NCBI GenBank assembly: GCA_900163555.1
Contig: FUHX01000013.1
Location: 1 to 64,000, forward strand
Source of the DNA: Actinomycetales bacterium JB111
Lineage (GTDB): Bacteria > Actinomycetota > Actinomycetes > Actinomycetales > Actinomycetaceae
Length of the DNA stretch: 64,000 bases
Direction of reading: 5' to 3'
Position numbers and translations under genes: made by a program. The first letter of the stretch is position 1; every line of letters starts with the position of its first letter. Positions 54,715-63,353 of the stretch are shown here, one piece after another. A model generated the notes under the pieces. It ran no database searches. It was given only the letters and a program-made list of their open reading frames with translations, and had not been told where the DNA came from.

Positions 54715-56283
54715 TCAACAGCTGAGCTCGTCCTCGGGGACGACGTCCTCGAGGAAGTACTGGTCGACGGCGGACTGCACGCAGTCGTTCGACCGGCCGT
54801 AGGCGGTGTGCCCCTCGCCGTCGTACGAGACGAGGATGCCGTTCTCGAGCTGGTCGGCCAGGCCGACCGACCACTCGTACGGGGTCGCCGGGTCGCCCGT
54901 GGTGCCGATGACGATGATCGGGTCGGACCCCTCGGCGGTGACCTCGCCGGGCTCCCGCTCGGACTGGAACGGGAAGTTCAGGCACAGCTCGTCGTTCGAG
55001 CCGCCGAAGAACTGACCGAAGTGCGGGGCGACCTCCTCGAGCTGGGCGACCTGGTCGTCGAGCTCCTCCTGGGTGTACTCGGCCGCCGGGTAGTCCATGC
55101 AGTTGATCGCCCAGTTGGCCTCGGTCGAGTTGTCGCCGAACGTGCCGTCGGAGTTGCGCACGTTGTAGATGTCCGCCAGCTCCAGGAGCGAGGCTCCGGT
55201 CCCCAGGGTCATCGCCTCGGTCAGGGCCGCGGTGAGCATCGGCCAGCTGGCCTCGTCGTACATCGTGACGATCATGCCCGTGAAGGCGAGGGACTGCGTG
55301 AGCGGCCGGTCCGAGTCGCCGGTCGGCAGCGGGTTGGCGAGCGCGTCGTCGAGCAGGTCGACGATCTGCTCCGCCGCCTCGTCCGGGGTGTCGGACAGCG
55401 GGCAGAGGCTGCCGGCGAGGCAGTCCTCGATGTAGGCCATGAAGGCGCCCTCGAAGCCGCCGGCCTGGCCGAGGTTCATGTCGAAGGAGGTCGAGGTGGG
55501 GTCGAGCGCGCCGTCGAGCACCATGTGCCCGACGTTCTCAGGGAAAAGGTCGGCGTAGGTGGAACCGAGGAAGGTGCCGTAGGAGAAGCCGAGGTAGTCG
55601 AACTCGCTCTCGTCGAGCACGGCGCGGATGACGTCCATGTCGCGGGCGGCGGAGACGGTGTCCATGTTCCCCGCGAGCTCCCCGGAGAGCTCCTCGCAGC
55701 CCTCGCCGATCGCGGTCGCGTCGGTGGTCCACTCGGCCTCGCCGGCGTCGGTGTCCGCGTAGTCGGCCGAGATCACGCGGTCGAGCTCGGCGTCCGAGAC
55801 GCAGTCGAGCGGGGTGGAGTTCTGCACGCCGCGAGGGTCGAAGCCGACGACGTCGTAGTTCTGGTAGATCTCCGGCGACATCGAGGAGGTGACGTACTCG
55901 ACGAACTCGATCCCGGAACCGCCCGGGCCGCCCGGGTTCACGAGGATGGATCCCATCGGGTCCCCACCGGTCGCACCGAGGCGCTTGACGGCGATCGTGA
56001 TCGTCTCCCCGTCGGGGGCGTCGTAGTCGAGCGGCACCTCGACGTCGGTGCACTCGTACCGGTCGCCGCACTCCTCCCACATGACCTGCTGGTCGTAGAT
56101 GTCCTCCAGGCCCGCGGGCGCGGGCGGCATGTCGGCGGAGTCCCCGCCGTCGCCGTCCGTGCCGGTCTCGCCCGACCCGCCGGTGGAGGGGTCGGTCGGC
56201 TCGACGGGGTTCGTCTCGACGCACGCGGACAGGACGAGTGCGGCGGCGGCCAGCACAGGCAGGGTTCTCATGAGCTTCGACAT
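54715..56283 (-). CDS. Secreted alpha/beta hydrolase, tripeptidyl aminopeptidase type
   Basis: An exported lipoprotein (522 residues) of the Slp/TAP-like protease family. Lipobox LSAC with Cys near residue 21, an acidic Gly/Thr/Asp linker, then the alpha/beta fold: oxyanion region NPGGPGGSGIEF, nucleophile Ser in GFSYGTFLGSTYA (near residue 234), acid in IIVIGTTGDPATPYEW, and His in YDGEGHTAYGRS, with Cys pairs in the lid and C-terminal TAP domain. It should cleave short peptides or esters outside the cell. The ATG at 56283 lies 6 nt after TAGCGT, so it is probably leaderless. It is separated from holB by 88 bp. Confidence 0.85.
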   Translation of the reverse strand: MSKLMRTLPVLAAAALVLSACVETNPVEPTDPSTGGSGETGTDGDGGDSADMPPAPAGLEDIYDQQVMWEECGDRYECTDVEVPLDYDAPDGETITIAVKRLGATGGDPMGSILVNPGGPGGSGIEFVEYVTSSMSPEIYQNYDVVGFDPRGVQNSTPLDCVSDAELDRVISADYADTDAGEAEWTTDATAIGEGCEELSGELAGNMDTVSAARDMDVIRAVLDESEFDYLGFSYGTFLGSTYADLFPENVGHMVLDGALDPTSTSFDMNLGQAGGFEGAFMAYIEDCLAGSLCPLSDTPDEAAEQIVDLLDDALANPLPTGDSDRPLTQSLAFTGMIVTMYDEASWPMLTAALTEAMTLGTGASLLELADIYNVRNSDGTFGDNSTEANWAINCMDYPAAEYTQEELDDQVAQLEEVAPHFGQFFGGSNDELCLNFPFQSEREPGEVTAEGSDPIIVIGTTGDPATPYEWSVGLADQLENGILVSYDGEGHTAYGRSNDCVQSAVDQYFLEDVVPEDELSC

Positions 56284-56289
56284 GGGGCA

Positions 56290-56295
56290 ACGCTA
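56290..56295 (-). promoter_or_regulatory. -10 hexamer TAGCGT, leaderless hydrolase gene
   Basis: On the minus strand TAGCGT is followed by tgcccc and the ATG at 56283. Confidence 0.55.
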
Positions 56296-56371
56296 AGGCA
56301 GCGGGAGATGCCCCGACGACAGCACCCACGGGGTAGCGCTCCCCCGCGCAGACCTCCCCTGCCGGCCGGTC

Positions 56372-57556
56372 TCAGACCCTGGCCAGGTCGACCCCGGACC
56401 AGAGGTCCACCATGAGCGCCTCGACGGCGAGCAGGGGCGGCACGTTGAACTCGAGCCGCTCGCGCGCGGTGCGGATCGCGTCCAGGCGCCGCAGGGTCGT
56501 CTCGGACCGCGACCCGGCGGCGACCGTCTCGATGACGTCCTCGGCGCCCGCGTTGATCGCCGGCACGTCCGAGCCTAGCTGGCGCAGGAGGACGTCCCGA
56601 TAGAGCGACATGAGCGCGAGCAGGGAGCCGTCGAGGACGTCGCGCTGGGCGCGGGTGGTGCGGCGCTTCTGGTCCTCCTCGAGCTGACGCACCTGGGCGC
56701 GCAGGGCCGGCGGGAGCCGCCCGCCCTCCTCGGCGCCGAGCGCGCGCAGCAGGTCGGCGCGCTCCGTCGCGTTGCGCTCCTCGGTCGCCGCGGTCGCGTC
56801 GGCGGCCGCGATCTCCACGAGGGTGGCGGCCGCCTGGGCGGCGTCGGCCACGGAGCCGAGCTCGACCGGCACCCGCAGGAGGTCGGCGCGACGCGCGCGG
56901 GCGTCGTCGTGGAGGGCGAGCCTGCGGGCGAGGCCGATGTGCGACTGCGCGGCCCGGGCGGACTCCATCGCGATCCGGGGGTCGGCGCCGTCCCGGGTGA
57001 CCAGGAGGTCGGCGACCGCGGCCGGGTCCGGGATGCGCAGCTGGAGCGAGCGGCATCGGGAGCGGATCGTCGTGACGACGTCGCGAGGGCTCGGCGCGCA
57101 CAGCAGCCACACGGTGCGCGGCGGCGGTTCCTCGATCGACTTGAGCAGCAGGTTCGACGTGCGCTCGACCATCCGGTCCGCATCCTCGACGATGACCATG
57201 CGCCACGGCGCGGAGCCCGGCGCGCGCTGGGCGAGCGTCACGAGCTCGCGCACCTCGTCGATCGAGATCGTCACCTTCTCGGTGGCGAGGACGGTGATGT
57301 CCGCGTGGGAGCCGGCGAGCGCGGTCGTGCACGCCGTGCAGCGGCCGCAGCCCACCTCGTCCGGGTCCGTGCAGACGAGGGCGGCGGCGAAGGCCCGGGC
57401 CGCGACCGAGCGGCCGGATCCCGGCGGCCCGGTGATGAGCCATGCGTGGGTCATGCGGGCGGCCTCGGCGCCCTCGGCCCCGCGGGCCGCGCGCGCAGCC
57501 TCCTGCAGCCGCTCGACCACGTCGGGCTGGCCCACCAGCGCGTCCCAGACGCTCAT
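56372..57556 (-). CDS. holB: DNA polymerase III delta-prime subunit
   Basis: Clamp-loader subunit of the replicative polymerase (394 residues). AAA+ features: WLITGPPGSGRSVAARAFA (Walker A-like, about 39-57), the zinc module CTDPDEVGCGRCTAC with four Cys, VIVEDADRMVERTSN (Walker B-like), and LLKSIEEPPPRTVWLL, with SRC at RSRCRSLQL. Delta-prime does not need to hydrolyse ATP. Its ATG overlaps the tmk stop (ATGA). The topA, tmk, holB order is usual for actinobacteria. Confidence 0.93.
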   Translation of the reverse strand: MSVWDALVGQPDVVERLQEAARAARGAEGAEAARMTHAWLITGPPGSGRSVAARAFAAALVCTDPDEVGCGRCTACTTALAGSHADITVLATEKVTISIDEVRELVTLAQRAPGSAPWRMVIVEDADRMVERTSNLLLKSIEEPPPRTVWLLCAPSPRDVVTTIRSRCRSLQLRIPDPAAVADLLVTRDGADPRIAMESARAAQSHIGLARRLALHDDARARRADLLRVPVELGSVADAAQAAATLVEIAAADATAATEERNATERADLLRALGAEEGGRLPPALRAQVRQLEEDQKRRTTRAQRDVLDGSLLALMSLYRDVLLRQLGSDVPAINAGAEDVIETVAAGSRSETTLRRLDAIRTARERLEFNVPPLLAVEALMVDLWSGVDLARV

Positions 57557-58209
57557 GGGGTCACCTCGCTCGTCCGCGCGCCGGCCGCGGCGAGCGCCCG
57601 CTCGACGGCGGCGCGCGTCCGGGCGTGCACGTCCTCGATCCCGAGGGAGGCGTCGACGACGACCACGCGGTCCGGCTCGGCGGCCGCGATGGCGAGGAAC
57701 TGCTCGCGCACGCGGTCGTGGAAGGTGTCCCCCGCGCGCTCGAGCCGGTCCGGGTGACCCTCGCGGCGGGCGGCGCCGACGGCCGGGTCGAGGTCGAGCA
57801 GCAGGGTGACGTCCGGCGTCAGGCCGCGGGTGGCCCACAGCGAGAGGTCCCGGACCTCGTCCGTGCCGAGCGAGCGAGCGGCGCCCTGGTAGGCGACCGA
57901 GGAGTCGATGTACCTGTCCGCGAGGACGACGGCACCGGCGGCGAGTGCCGGCCGCACGACCGTCTCCACGTGGTGGGCGCGGTCGGCGGCGTAGAGCAGC
58001 GCCTCCGCGCGGGGATCGACGTGCTCGCCGTGCAGGACGAGCCGCCGGATCTCCGCCCCGAGCGGGGTACCACCGGGCTCGCGCGTGAGGACGACCTCGC
58101 GGCCCTCGGCACGCAGCCAGTCGGCGAGCAGCGCCTGCTGGGTCGACTTCCCCACGCCGTCCCCTCCCTCGAGGGTGACGAACGCGCCGGTGGTCGCGGA
58201 AGAGGTCAC
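57553..58209 (-). CDS. tmk: Thymidylate kinase
   Basis: dTMP kinase (218 residues) supplying dTDP for DNA synthesis. P loop FVTLEGGDGVGKSTQQALL (about 10-28), the DR motif VVLADRYIDSSVAYQG, and the lid region ARREGHPDRLERAGDTFHDRV. It starts with GTG at 58209, 6 nt after TACCCT on the minus strand, so the tmk-holB message is probably leaderless and separate from topA, 60 bp upstream. Confidence 0.95.
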   Translation of the reverse strand: MTSSATTGAFVTLEGGDGVGKSTQQALLADWLRAEGREVVLTREPGGTPLGAEIRRLVLHGEHVDPRAEALLYAADRAHHVETVVRPALAAGAVVLADRYIDSSVAYQGAARSLGTDEVRDLSLWATRGLTPDVTLLLDLDPAVGAARREGHPDRLERAGDTFHDRVREQFLAIAAAEPDRVVVVDASLGIEDVHARTRAAVERALAAAGARTSEVTP

Positions 58210-58215
58210 CGATTC

Positions 58216-58221
58216 AGGGTA
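58216..58221 (-). promoter_or_regulatory. -10 hexamer TACCCT, leaderless tmk
   Basis: On the minus strand TACCCT is followed by gaatcg and the GTG at 58209. Confidence 0.55.
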
Positions 58222-58269
58222 GTGGGGTCCGGGGATGTGGCGTGCCCGCGCTCCACACGTGGCTCTCGG

Positions 58270-61035
58270 TCAGGAGTCGGCGCCGCCGGTCGGCTTCTTG
58301 GCGGGTGCCTTCTTCGTCGTCGTGGGCTTCTTGGCGGCGGTCTTCGCCGTCGTCGTCTTCTTCGCCGCAGGCTTCTTCGCGGGGGCCTTGCGGGTCGTCC
58401 GCTTGGCCGGCCCCTTGGCGCGCTTCTCGGCGAGCAGCTCGTAGGCCCGCTCGTTCGTCAGGGTCTCGAGCGGGTCGTCCTTGCGGAGCGTCGCGTTCGT
58501 GGTGCCGTCCGTGACGTACGGGCCGAAGCGGCCGTCCTTGACGACGACCGGCTTCTCCGAGACCGGGTCCGTGCCGAGCTCCTTCAGCGGCGGCCGGGCC
58601 GTCTGCCCGCGGCGCTGCTTGGGGGCGGCGTAGATCGCGAGCGCCTCCTCGAGCGTGATGCCGAAGATCTGCTCCTCGGTCTGCAGCGAGCGGGAGTCCG
58701 TGCCCTTCTTGAGGTACGGGCCGTACCGGCCGTTCTGGGCGGTGATCTCCTCGCCGCTGGTCGGGTCGGCCCCGACCACGCGCGGCAGGGACAGCAGCTT
58801 GAGCGCGTCCTCGATGCCCACGGTCGACAGGTCCATGGACTTCAGCAGCGAGGCCGTGCGCGGCTTCGGCTGGCCGGGCTTGAGCCGGCCGGACGCGGTG
58901 CGCTCGGGCTCGGGCAGGACCTCGGTGACGTACGGGCCGTACCGGCCGTTCCTCGCGATGATCGTGTGACCCGACTCCGGGTCCGTGCCCAGCTCGCGGC
59001 CGTCGTCGGCGGATGCCTCGAGCAGTTCCTTCGCCTTGGCGAGCGTGAGCTCGTCGGGGGCGACGTCGTCGGGGACGGACGCTCGCCGGCCGGGGGCCGG
59101 CTCCGACCCGTCCTCGGTCGGCTTGGCGGCCTCCTCCAGGTACGGGCCGTAGCGGCCGACGCGGACGGTGACACCCTCGCCGAGCTCGATCGAGTTCACG
59201 GCGCGGGCGTCGATGTCGCCGAGCCCCTCGACCAGGGCGTGCAGGCCGGGCTGGTCGTCGGAGCCGCGGTAGAAGCCGGCGAGCCACTCGACGCGGTCGA
59301 CCTCGCCGGACGCGATCTTGTCGAGGTCGTCCTCCATCGCGGCGGTGAAGTCGTAGTCCACGAGCCGCGGCAGGTTCTCCTCGAGGAGGCGGACCACGGA
59401 GAACGCGAGCCAGCTCGGGACGAGAGCCTGGCCGCGGCGGGAGACGTAGCCGCGGTCCGTGATCACGCCGATCGTCGCCGCGTAGGTCGACGGTCGGCCG
59501 ATGCCGCGCTCCTCGAGCGCCCGCACGAGGGAGGCCTCCGTGAATCGCGGCGGCGGGGAGGTCTCGTGGCCGTCGGCGGCGGAGTCCTTCACCTCGAGGA
59601 CGTCGCCCTCGGAGACGTCGGGGAGGCGGGCCTCGCCGTCGGAGTCGCCGTGGCGCTCGGCGTCCCGGCCCTCCTCGTACGCGGCGAGGAAGCCGCGCTC
59701 GGTGATGACGGTTCCGGACGCGGTCAGCGTCGCCGCGTCGGACGAGGCGTCGGAGCCGGCGATGTCCGCGGACAGGCGGAGGGTGGCGGTCGAACCGGTG
59801 GCGTCGATCATCTGCGAGGCGACCGTGCGCTTCCAGATGAGCTCGTACAGGCGGGTGGCCGACGGGTCGAGCTGGCCGGAGAGCTCCGACGGCGTGCGCA
59901 TCTGGTCGCCGGCGGGCCGGATGGCCTCGTGCGCCTCCTGGGCGCCCTTCGCCTTGGAGGCGTACATGCGCGGCTTGCTCGGCACGGAGGCCGGGCCGTA
60001 GAGCTCGGTCGCCCGCTTCCGCGCGGCGGTGATCGCCTCCGAGGACAGGTTCGTGGAGTCCGTCCTCATGTAGGTGATGAAACCGTTCTCGTACAGGCCC
60101 TGCGCCACGCGCATCGTGTCCCGCGAGGAGAGCCGCAGCTTGCGCGAGGCCTCCTGCTGGAGCGTGGACGTGGTGAACGGGGCGGCCGGACGGCGCCGGT
60201 ACGGCTTCGTCTCCACGCCCACGACGGCGGTGGTCGCCTCGCGCAGCGCGCCCGCCACCGCGGTCGCGGAGGCCTCGTCCAGCACGACGGCGCCCGCGGA
60301 GCGGGCGACCAGCTCGCCGTCGTCGCCGAAGTCGCGACCCGTGGCGACCTTCGCCCCGTCCAGCTCGACGAGGCGTGCGGTGAAGGTCTCCGGGGCGTCG
60401 GTCGCGGAGTACGTGCCCTCGACGCTCCAGTAGGAGGCGGTGCGGAACGCCATGCGCTCCCGCTCCCGCTCGACCACGAGACGGGTCGCCACGGACTGCA
60501 CGCGGCCGGCGGACAGGCCGGAGCGGACCTTGCGCCACAGCAGCGGGGAGATCTCGTAGCCGACGAGGCGGTCGAGGATGCGGCGGGTCTCCTGGGCGTC
60601 GACGAGTGGGACGTCGATCTCGCGGGGGTTGGCCAGCGCGGCGGCGATCGCGTCCTTCGTGATCTCGTGGAAGACCATCCGGTAGACGGGCACCTTCGGT
60701 TTAAGGACCTCGTGGAGGTGCCACGCGATGGCCTCCCCCTCGCGGTCCTCATCAGTGGCGAGGTAGAGCGCGTCGGCGTCCTTGAGCTTGCGCTTGAGCT
60801 CGGCGACCTTCTTCTTCTTGTCCGCGTCGACCACGTAGTAGGGGTCGAAGTCGCCGTCGACGTCGACCGCGAACTTCCCGTACGGGCCCTTCTTCAAGTC
60901 CGCGGGCAGGTCCGAGGGCTGGGAGAGGTCCCGCACGTGTCCGATCGACGCCTCGACGTCGTACTCCGGTCCGAGGTAGCCGCCGATGGTGCGGGCCTTG
61001 GCGGGCGACTCGACGATGACGAGATTGCGGGGCAT
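58270..61035 (-). CDS. topA: DNA topoisomerase I (type IA)
   Basis: Relaxes negative supercoils (921 residues). The TOPRIM domain at the N-terminus has NLVIVESPAKARTIGGYLG and ATDEDREGEAIAWHL; the active-site Tyr lies in GFITYMRTDSTN near residue 322; LSAGRVQSVATRLV and RGIGRPSTYA-type segments follow (seen as EERGIGRPSTYAATIGVI). Instead of zinc fingers the C-terminus carries four GRYGPY/GRFGPYV-type repeats and a Lys/Ala/Pro tail (KKPAAKKTTTAKT), as in other actinobacteria. The ATG at 61035 has no strong ribosome site. All catalytic motifs are intact. Confidence 0.96.
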   Translation of the reverse strand: MPRNLVIVESPAKARTIGGYLGPEYDVEASIGHVRDLSQPSDLPADLKKGPYGKFAVDVDGDFDPYYVVDADKKKKVAELKRKLKDADALYLATDEDREGEAIAWHLHEVLKPKVPVYRMVFHEITKDAIAAALANPREIDVPLVDAQETRRILDRLVGYEISPLLWRKVRSGLSAGRVQSVATRLVVERERERMAFRTASYWSVEGTYSATDAPETFTARLVELDGAKVATGRDFGDDGELVARSAGAVVLDEASATAVAGALREATTAVVGVETKPYRRRPAAPFTTSTLQQEASRKLRLSSRDTMRVAQGLYENGFITYMRTDSTNLSSEAITAARKRATELYGPASVPSKPRMYASKAKGAQEAHEAIRPAGDQMRTPSELSGQLDPSATRLYELIWKRTVASQMIDATGSTATLRLSADIAGSDASSDAATLTASGTVITERGFLAAYEEGRDAERHGDSDGEARLPDVSEGDVLEVKDSAADGHETSPPPRFTEASLVRALEERGIGRPSTYAATIGVITDRGYVSRRGQALVPSWLAFSVVRLLEENLPRLVDYDFTAAMEDDLDKIASGEVDRVEWLAGFYRGSDDQPGLHALVEGLGDIDARAVNSIELGEGVTVRVGRYGPYLEEAAKPTEDGSEPAPGRRASVPDDVAPDELTLAKAKELLEASADDGRELGTDPESGHTIIARNGRYGPYVTEVLPEPERTASGRLKPGQPKPRTASLLKSMDLSTVGIEDALKLLSLPRVVGADPTSGEEITAQNGRYGPYLKKGTDSRSLQTEEQIFGITLEEALAIYAAPKQRRGQTARPPLKELGTDPVSEKPVVVKDGRFGPYVTDGTTNATLRKDDPLETLTNERAYELLAEKRAKGPAKRTTRKAPAKKPAAKKTTTAKTAAKKPTTTKKAPAKKPTGGADS

Positions 61036-61370
61036 GCGGCAGACAGTCCTTTACACCGACGGGCGACTTCATCCGACTGATCTCGTGGCGGCGGGCGGTT
61101 GCCGCACGTGCCGTCACCGTGCGGGTGACGGCACGGCGGACGGCCCACGAAAGGTCGGTCCTGAAGGGGATCGTAAGGGACATGGGGGTGGGCCGTGGGC
61201 GGGAGGTCCGGAATCGGGGGGCGCGGGGACCGTGTCGGCGCAGTCGGAACGGTGCCGCGGAGGCTGTCCGATCAGAACCGCGGGGACCGATCGGACCGCG
61301 TCTCGGCGGCTGCCCGGCCGACCCTGTGCAGGCCGTCCGACCGACCCCGCAGAGGGTGCGCCCGGAACAC

Positions 61371-61570
61371 CCGCCGCGGGGGCTGATGGGTGCGCCCGGC
61401 GCGGCCGCCGCGGGGGCTGACGCGTGCGCCCGGCGCGGCCGCCGCGGGGACTGATGCGTGCGCCCGGGCCACGCGCCCGGGCCACCCTCCGCGGGGACTG
61501 GGGCACACGCCCGGGCCACTCCCCGCGGGGGCTGACGCGTACGCCCGGCGCGGCCGCCGCGGGGGCTACC
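61371..61570. repeat. About six 34-48 bp tandem units before rlmC
   Basis: Units begin ccgcgggggctga and contain gcgcccggcgcggccg. The first two copies (61371-61404 and 61405-61438) are nearly identical 34-mers; later copies vary in length and sequence. The last copy merges with the -10 box, reading gggggctaccgt where other copies read gggggctgacgcgt. Confidence 0.75.
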
Positions 61571-61572
61571 GT
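61567..61572 (+). promoter_or_regulatory. -10 hexamer TACCGT, leaderless rlmC
   Basis: TACCGT, six bases (gcaccc), then the GTG at 61579. It lies at the edge of the tandem array. Confidence 0.6.
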
Positions 61573-61578
61573 GCACCC

Positions 61579-62979
61579 GTGAGATGCGACTACTACGACG
61601 CCGGGACGTGCCGATCGTGCACGTACCTCGAGGTGCCGTACCCGGAGCAGCTCGCCCACAAGGTGGCTGCCCGCACCGACCTGCTCACCTCGGTTGCGGC
61701 CGACGCCTGGCTGCCCCCGGTCGCCTCGCCGGAGGCGCACTTCCGCAACAAGGCAAAGATGGTCGCCGGCGGCTCCACCGCCAACCCCACGCTCGGGATC
61801 CTCGGCGCGGACCAGCGGGGCGTGGACCTGCGCGGCTGCCCGCTCTACCCGGCTCCGATCACCGACGCCCTGCCCGTTCTCGCCGATGTCGTCACGTCCG
61901 CCGGGCTCGTTCCCTACTCGGTGCCCGACCGGCGCGGCGAGCTCAAGCACGTCCTCGTCACCGCGTCGCCGGCGGGGCGACTCATGGTCCGGCTCGTACT
62001 GCGGTCCACCGACCAGCTCGGGCGGATCCGACGCGCCCTGCCCGGGCTCCTCGCCGCGCTGCCGAACCTCGACGTCGTGACCGTCAACATCCTGCCCACG
62101 CACGTCGCCCTGCTCGAGGGCGACACCGAGATCGTGCTGACCGAGCGCGACCGGCTCGAGATGGATCTCGGGACCGTGCGGCTCGAGCTGCCGCCGCAGT
62201 CCTTCTTCCAGACGAACTCCGCGATCGCCTCGCAGATGTACGGCCAGGCCCGCGCATGGGCCGACGAGATCGGGGCGCGTTCCGCGCTCGACCTGTACTG
62301 CGGGGTCGGGGGGTTCGCCCTCGCGCTCGTCTCGGGGGTCGCTGGTGGTTCGACCGACGGTTTGACCGACGGTTTGGCCGACGGTTTGACCGACGGTTTG
62401 GCCGACGGCGGCTCGGCCTCCGATCGCGGCGAGCGTTTCAGTTTGGGCGACCACCCCGAGGACGGCGGCCTCTCCGGAGGCCGTGTCGTTGACGACGGGC
62501 ACGCCCCCGCGGACGTCCGTTCGCACTCCGACGACGGTTCCGCTTCCCTCGTCGGCGCACCTTCCGACCAAGTCTCGGGCCCGCCCGACCAAGACCCGGG
62601 CCTCCCCGACCGTCGGGTCATCGGGATCGAAACGTCCGCTCCCGCGATCGAGGGTGCCCTGGCAGCCGGCGAGGCGGCCGGCGTGGCCGACCGAGCCGAG
62701 TTCCGCTCGGGTGACGCGACCGCGTTCGCGACGGCGTCGTCGTCGGGGGATGTCGATCTCGTCATCGTGAATCCGCCGCGTCGGGGGCTGTCCCCCGAGC
62801 TGGCGGGCTGGCTGGAGAACTCGGCCGTAGGGCACGTCCTGTACTCCTCCTGCAACGCGATCACCCTGGCGCGCGATCTTGACCTCATGCCCTCGCTGCG
62901 TCCGGTGGCGGCGCGGCTGTTCGACATGTTCCCCCACACCGCCCACGACGAGGTCATGGTCCTGCTGGCGCGCGACTGA
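61579..62979 (+). CDS. rlmC: 23S rRNA (uracil-C5)-methyltransferase, RlmC-like
   Basis: Iron-sulfur, SAM-dependent RNA m5U methyltransferase (466 residues; the usual length is near 375). N-terminal cluster cysteines are in RCDYYDAGTCRSCTYLEVPY and GCPLYPAPI; motif I is LDLYCGVGGFALAL; NPPRRGLSPEL and the catalytic Cys in LYSSCNAITLARDL are present. Between motif I and the next strand (VIGIETS) an insert of about 85 Asp/Gly/Ser-rich residues appears, starting with alternating TDGL/ADGL repeats. The insert lies at a surface loop of the Rossmann fold. The YDAGxCRSC start favours RlmC over RlmD or TrmA. The GTG start follows a leaderless -10 box. Confidence 0.88.
   Translation: MRCDYYDAGTCRSCTYLEVPYPEQLAHKVAARTDLLTSVAADAWLPPVASPEAHFRNKAKMVAGGSTANPTLGILGADQRGVDLRGCPLYPAPITDALPVLADVVTSAGLVPYSVPDRRGELKHVLVTASPAGRLMVRLVLRSTDQLGRIRRALPGLLAALPNLDVVTVNILPTHVALLEGDTEIVLTERDRLEMDLGTVRLELPPQSFFQTNSAIASQMYGQARAWADEIGARSALDLYCGVGGFALALVSGVAGGSTDGLTDGLADGLTDGLADGGSASDRGERFSLGDHPEDGGLSGGRVVDDGHAPADVRSHSDDGSASLVGAPSDQVSGPPDQDPGLPDRRVIGIETSAPAIEGALAAGEAAGVADRAEFRSGDATAFATASSSGDVDLVIVNPPRRGLSPELAGWLENSAVGHVLYSSCNAITLARDLDLMPSLRPVAARLFDMFPHTAHDEVMVLLARD
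62356..62403. repeat. 4 x 12-bp tandem repeat in rlmC
   Basis: Alternating units gacggtttgacc and gacggtttggcc, four in all, encode Asp-Gly-Leu-Thr/Ala repeats inside the rlmC insert. Confidence 0.9.
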
Positions 62980-63116
62980 CGGTGGGCGTTCCGGCCGTCG
63001 GTGGTCGGTCGGTCGTCGATCGGCGGTGGTCGGCGGTGGTCGGTCACCGGTCGCGGATCGGCGGCGGTCGGTCGTCTCGTCTGTCGTCGGTCGCAGTTCG
63101 CGGACCGCAAGCTGCC

Positions 63117-63181
63117 GGTCGCCAGTCGCCGGTCGCCAGTCGCCAGTCGCCGGTCGCCGGTCGCCGGTCGCCGGTCGCCGG
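63117..63181. repeat. Nine-copy heptamer array RGTCGCC
   Basis: Nine contiguous copies of (G/A)GTCGCC plus two bases. The A variant occurs at copies 2, 4 and 5. It is intergenic and follows the rlmC stop. Confidence 0.95.
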
Positions 63182-63217
63182 AAGATGGACTCATCCTCGG
63201 CTTGGGCACCTGCGCGT

Positions 63218-63353
63218 TTGTCCACAGGATGTTTGCGCGAGCATTTATCCACAGGTGATCGTTGTCGATGTCGGTGGATCTAGCGAGTCGACTTTTCCAC
63301 AGTTTGCGGGGCACCCGATTTCCACAGATGGCGGACTAGCCGAACTTTCCACA
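63218..63353 (+). promoter_or_regulatory. Cluster of five DnaA-box-like sites
   Basis: All on the plus strand: TTGTCCACA (63218-63226), TTATCCACA (63245-63253), TTTTCCACA (63293-63301), ATTTCCACA (63318-63326) and CTTTCCACA (63345-63353). The first is the typical actinobacterial DnaA box and the second the E. coli consensus; the others share TTCCACA. Start-to-start distances are 27, 48, 25 and 27 bp. The block lies just upstream of the DUF222 gene. Confidence 0.55.

Larger units (their letters stand above)
61036..61578. other. Divergent topA-rlmC intergenic region
   Basis: A 543-bp region without a convincing gene. The left part (61036-61370) is GC-rich and holds the topA promoter, for which I see no clear hexamers. 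The right part is a tandem array of about 34-36 bp units running into the rlmC promoter. Minus-strand frames across this array encode Pro/Arg/Gly repeats but lack start signals. Confidence 0.6.

Noticed and set aside
61114-63252. Long minus-strand reading frame rich in Pro/Arg/Gly repeats
   Set aside because: It opposes rlmC, has no ribosome site or family similarity, and arises from GC-rich tandem repeats lacking stops. rlmC on the plus strand has clear catalytic motifs.
63218-63353. Chromosomal origin (oriC)
   Set aside because: The DnaA-box-like sites are real, but dnaA, dnaN, rpmH or gyrB are not adjacent and there is no separate AT-rich unwinding element.
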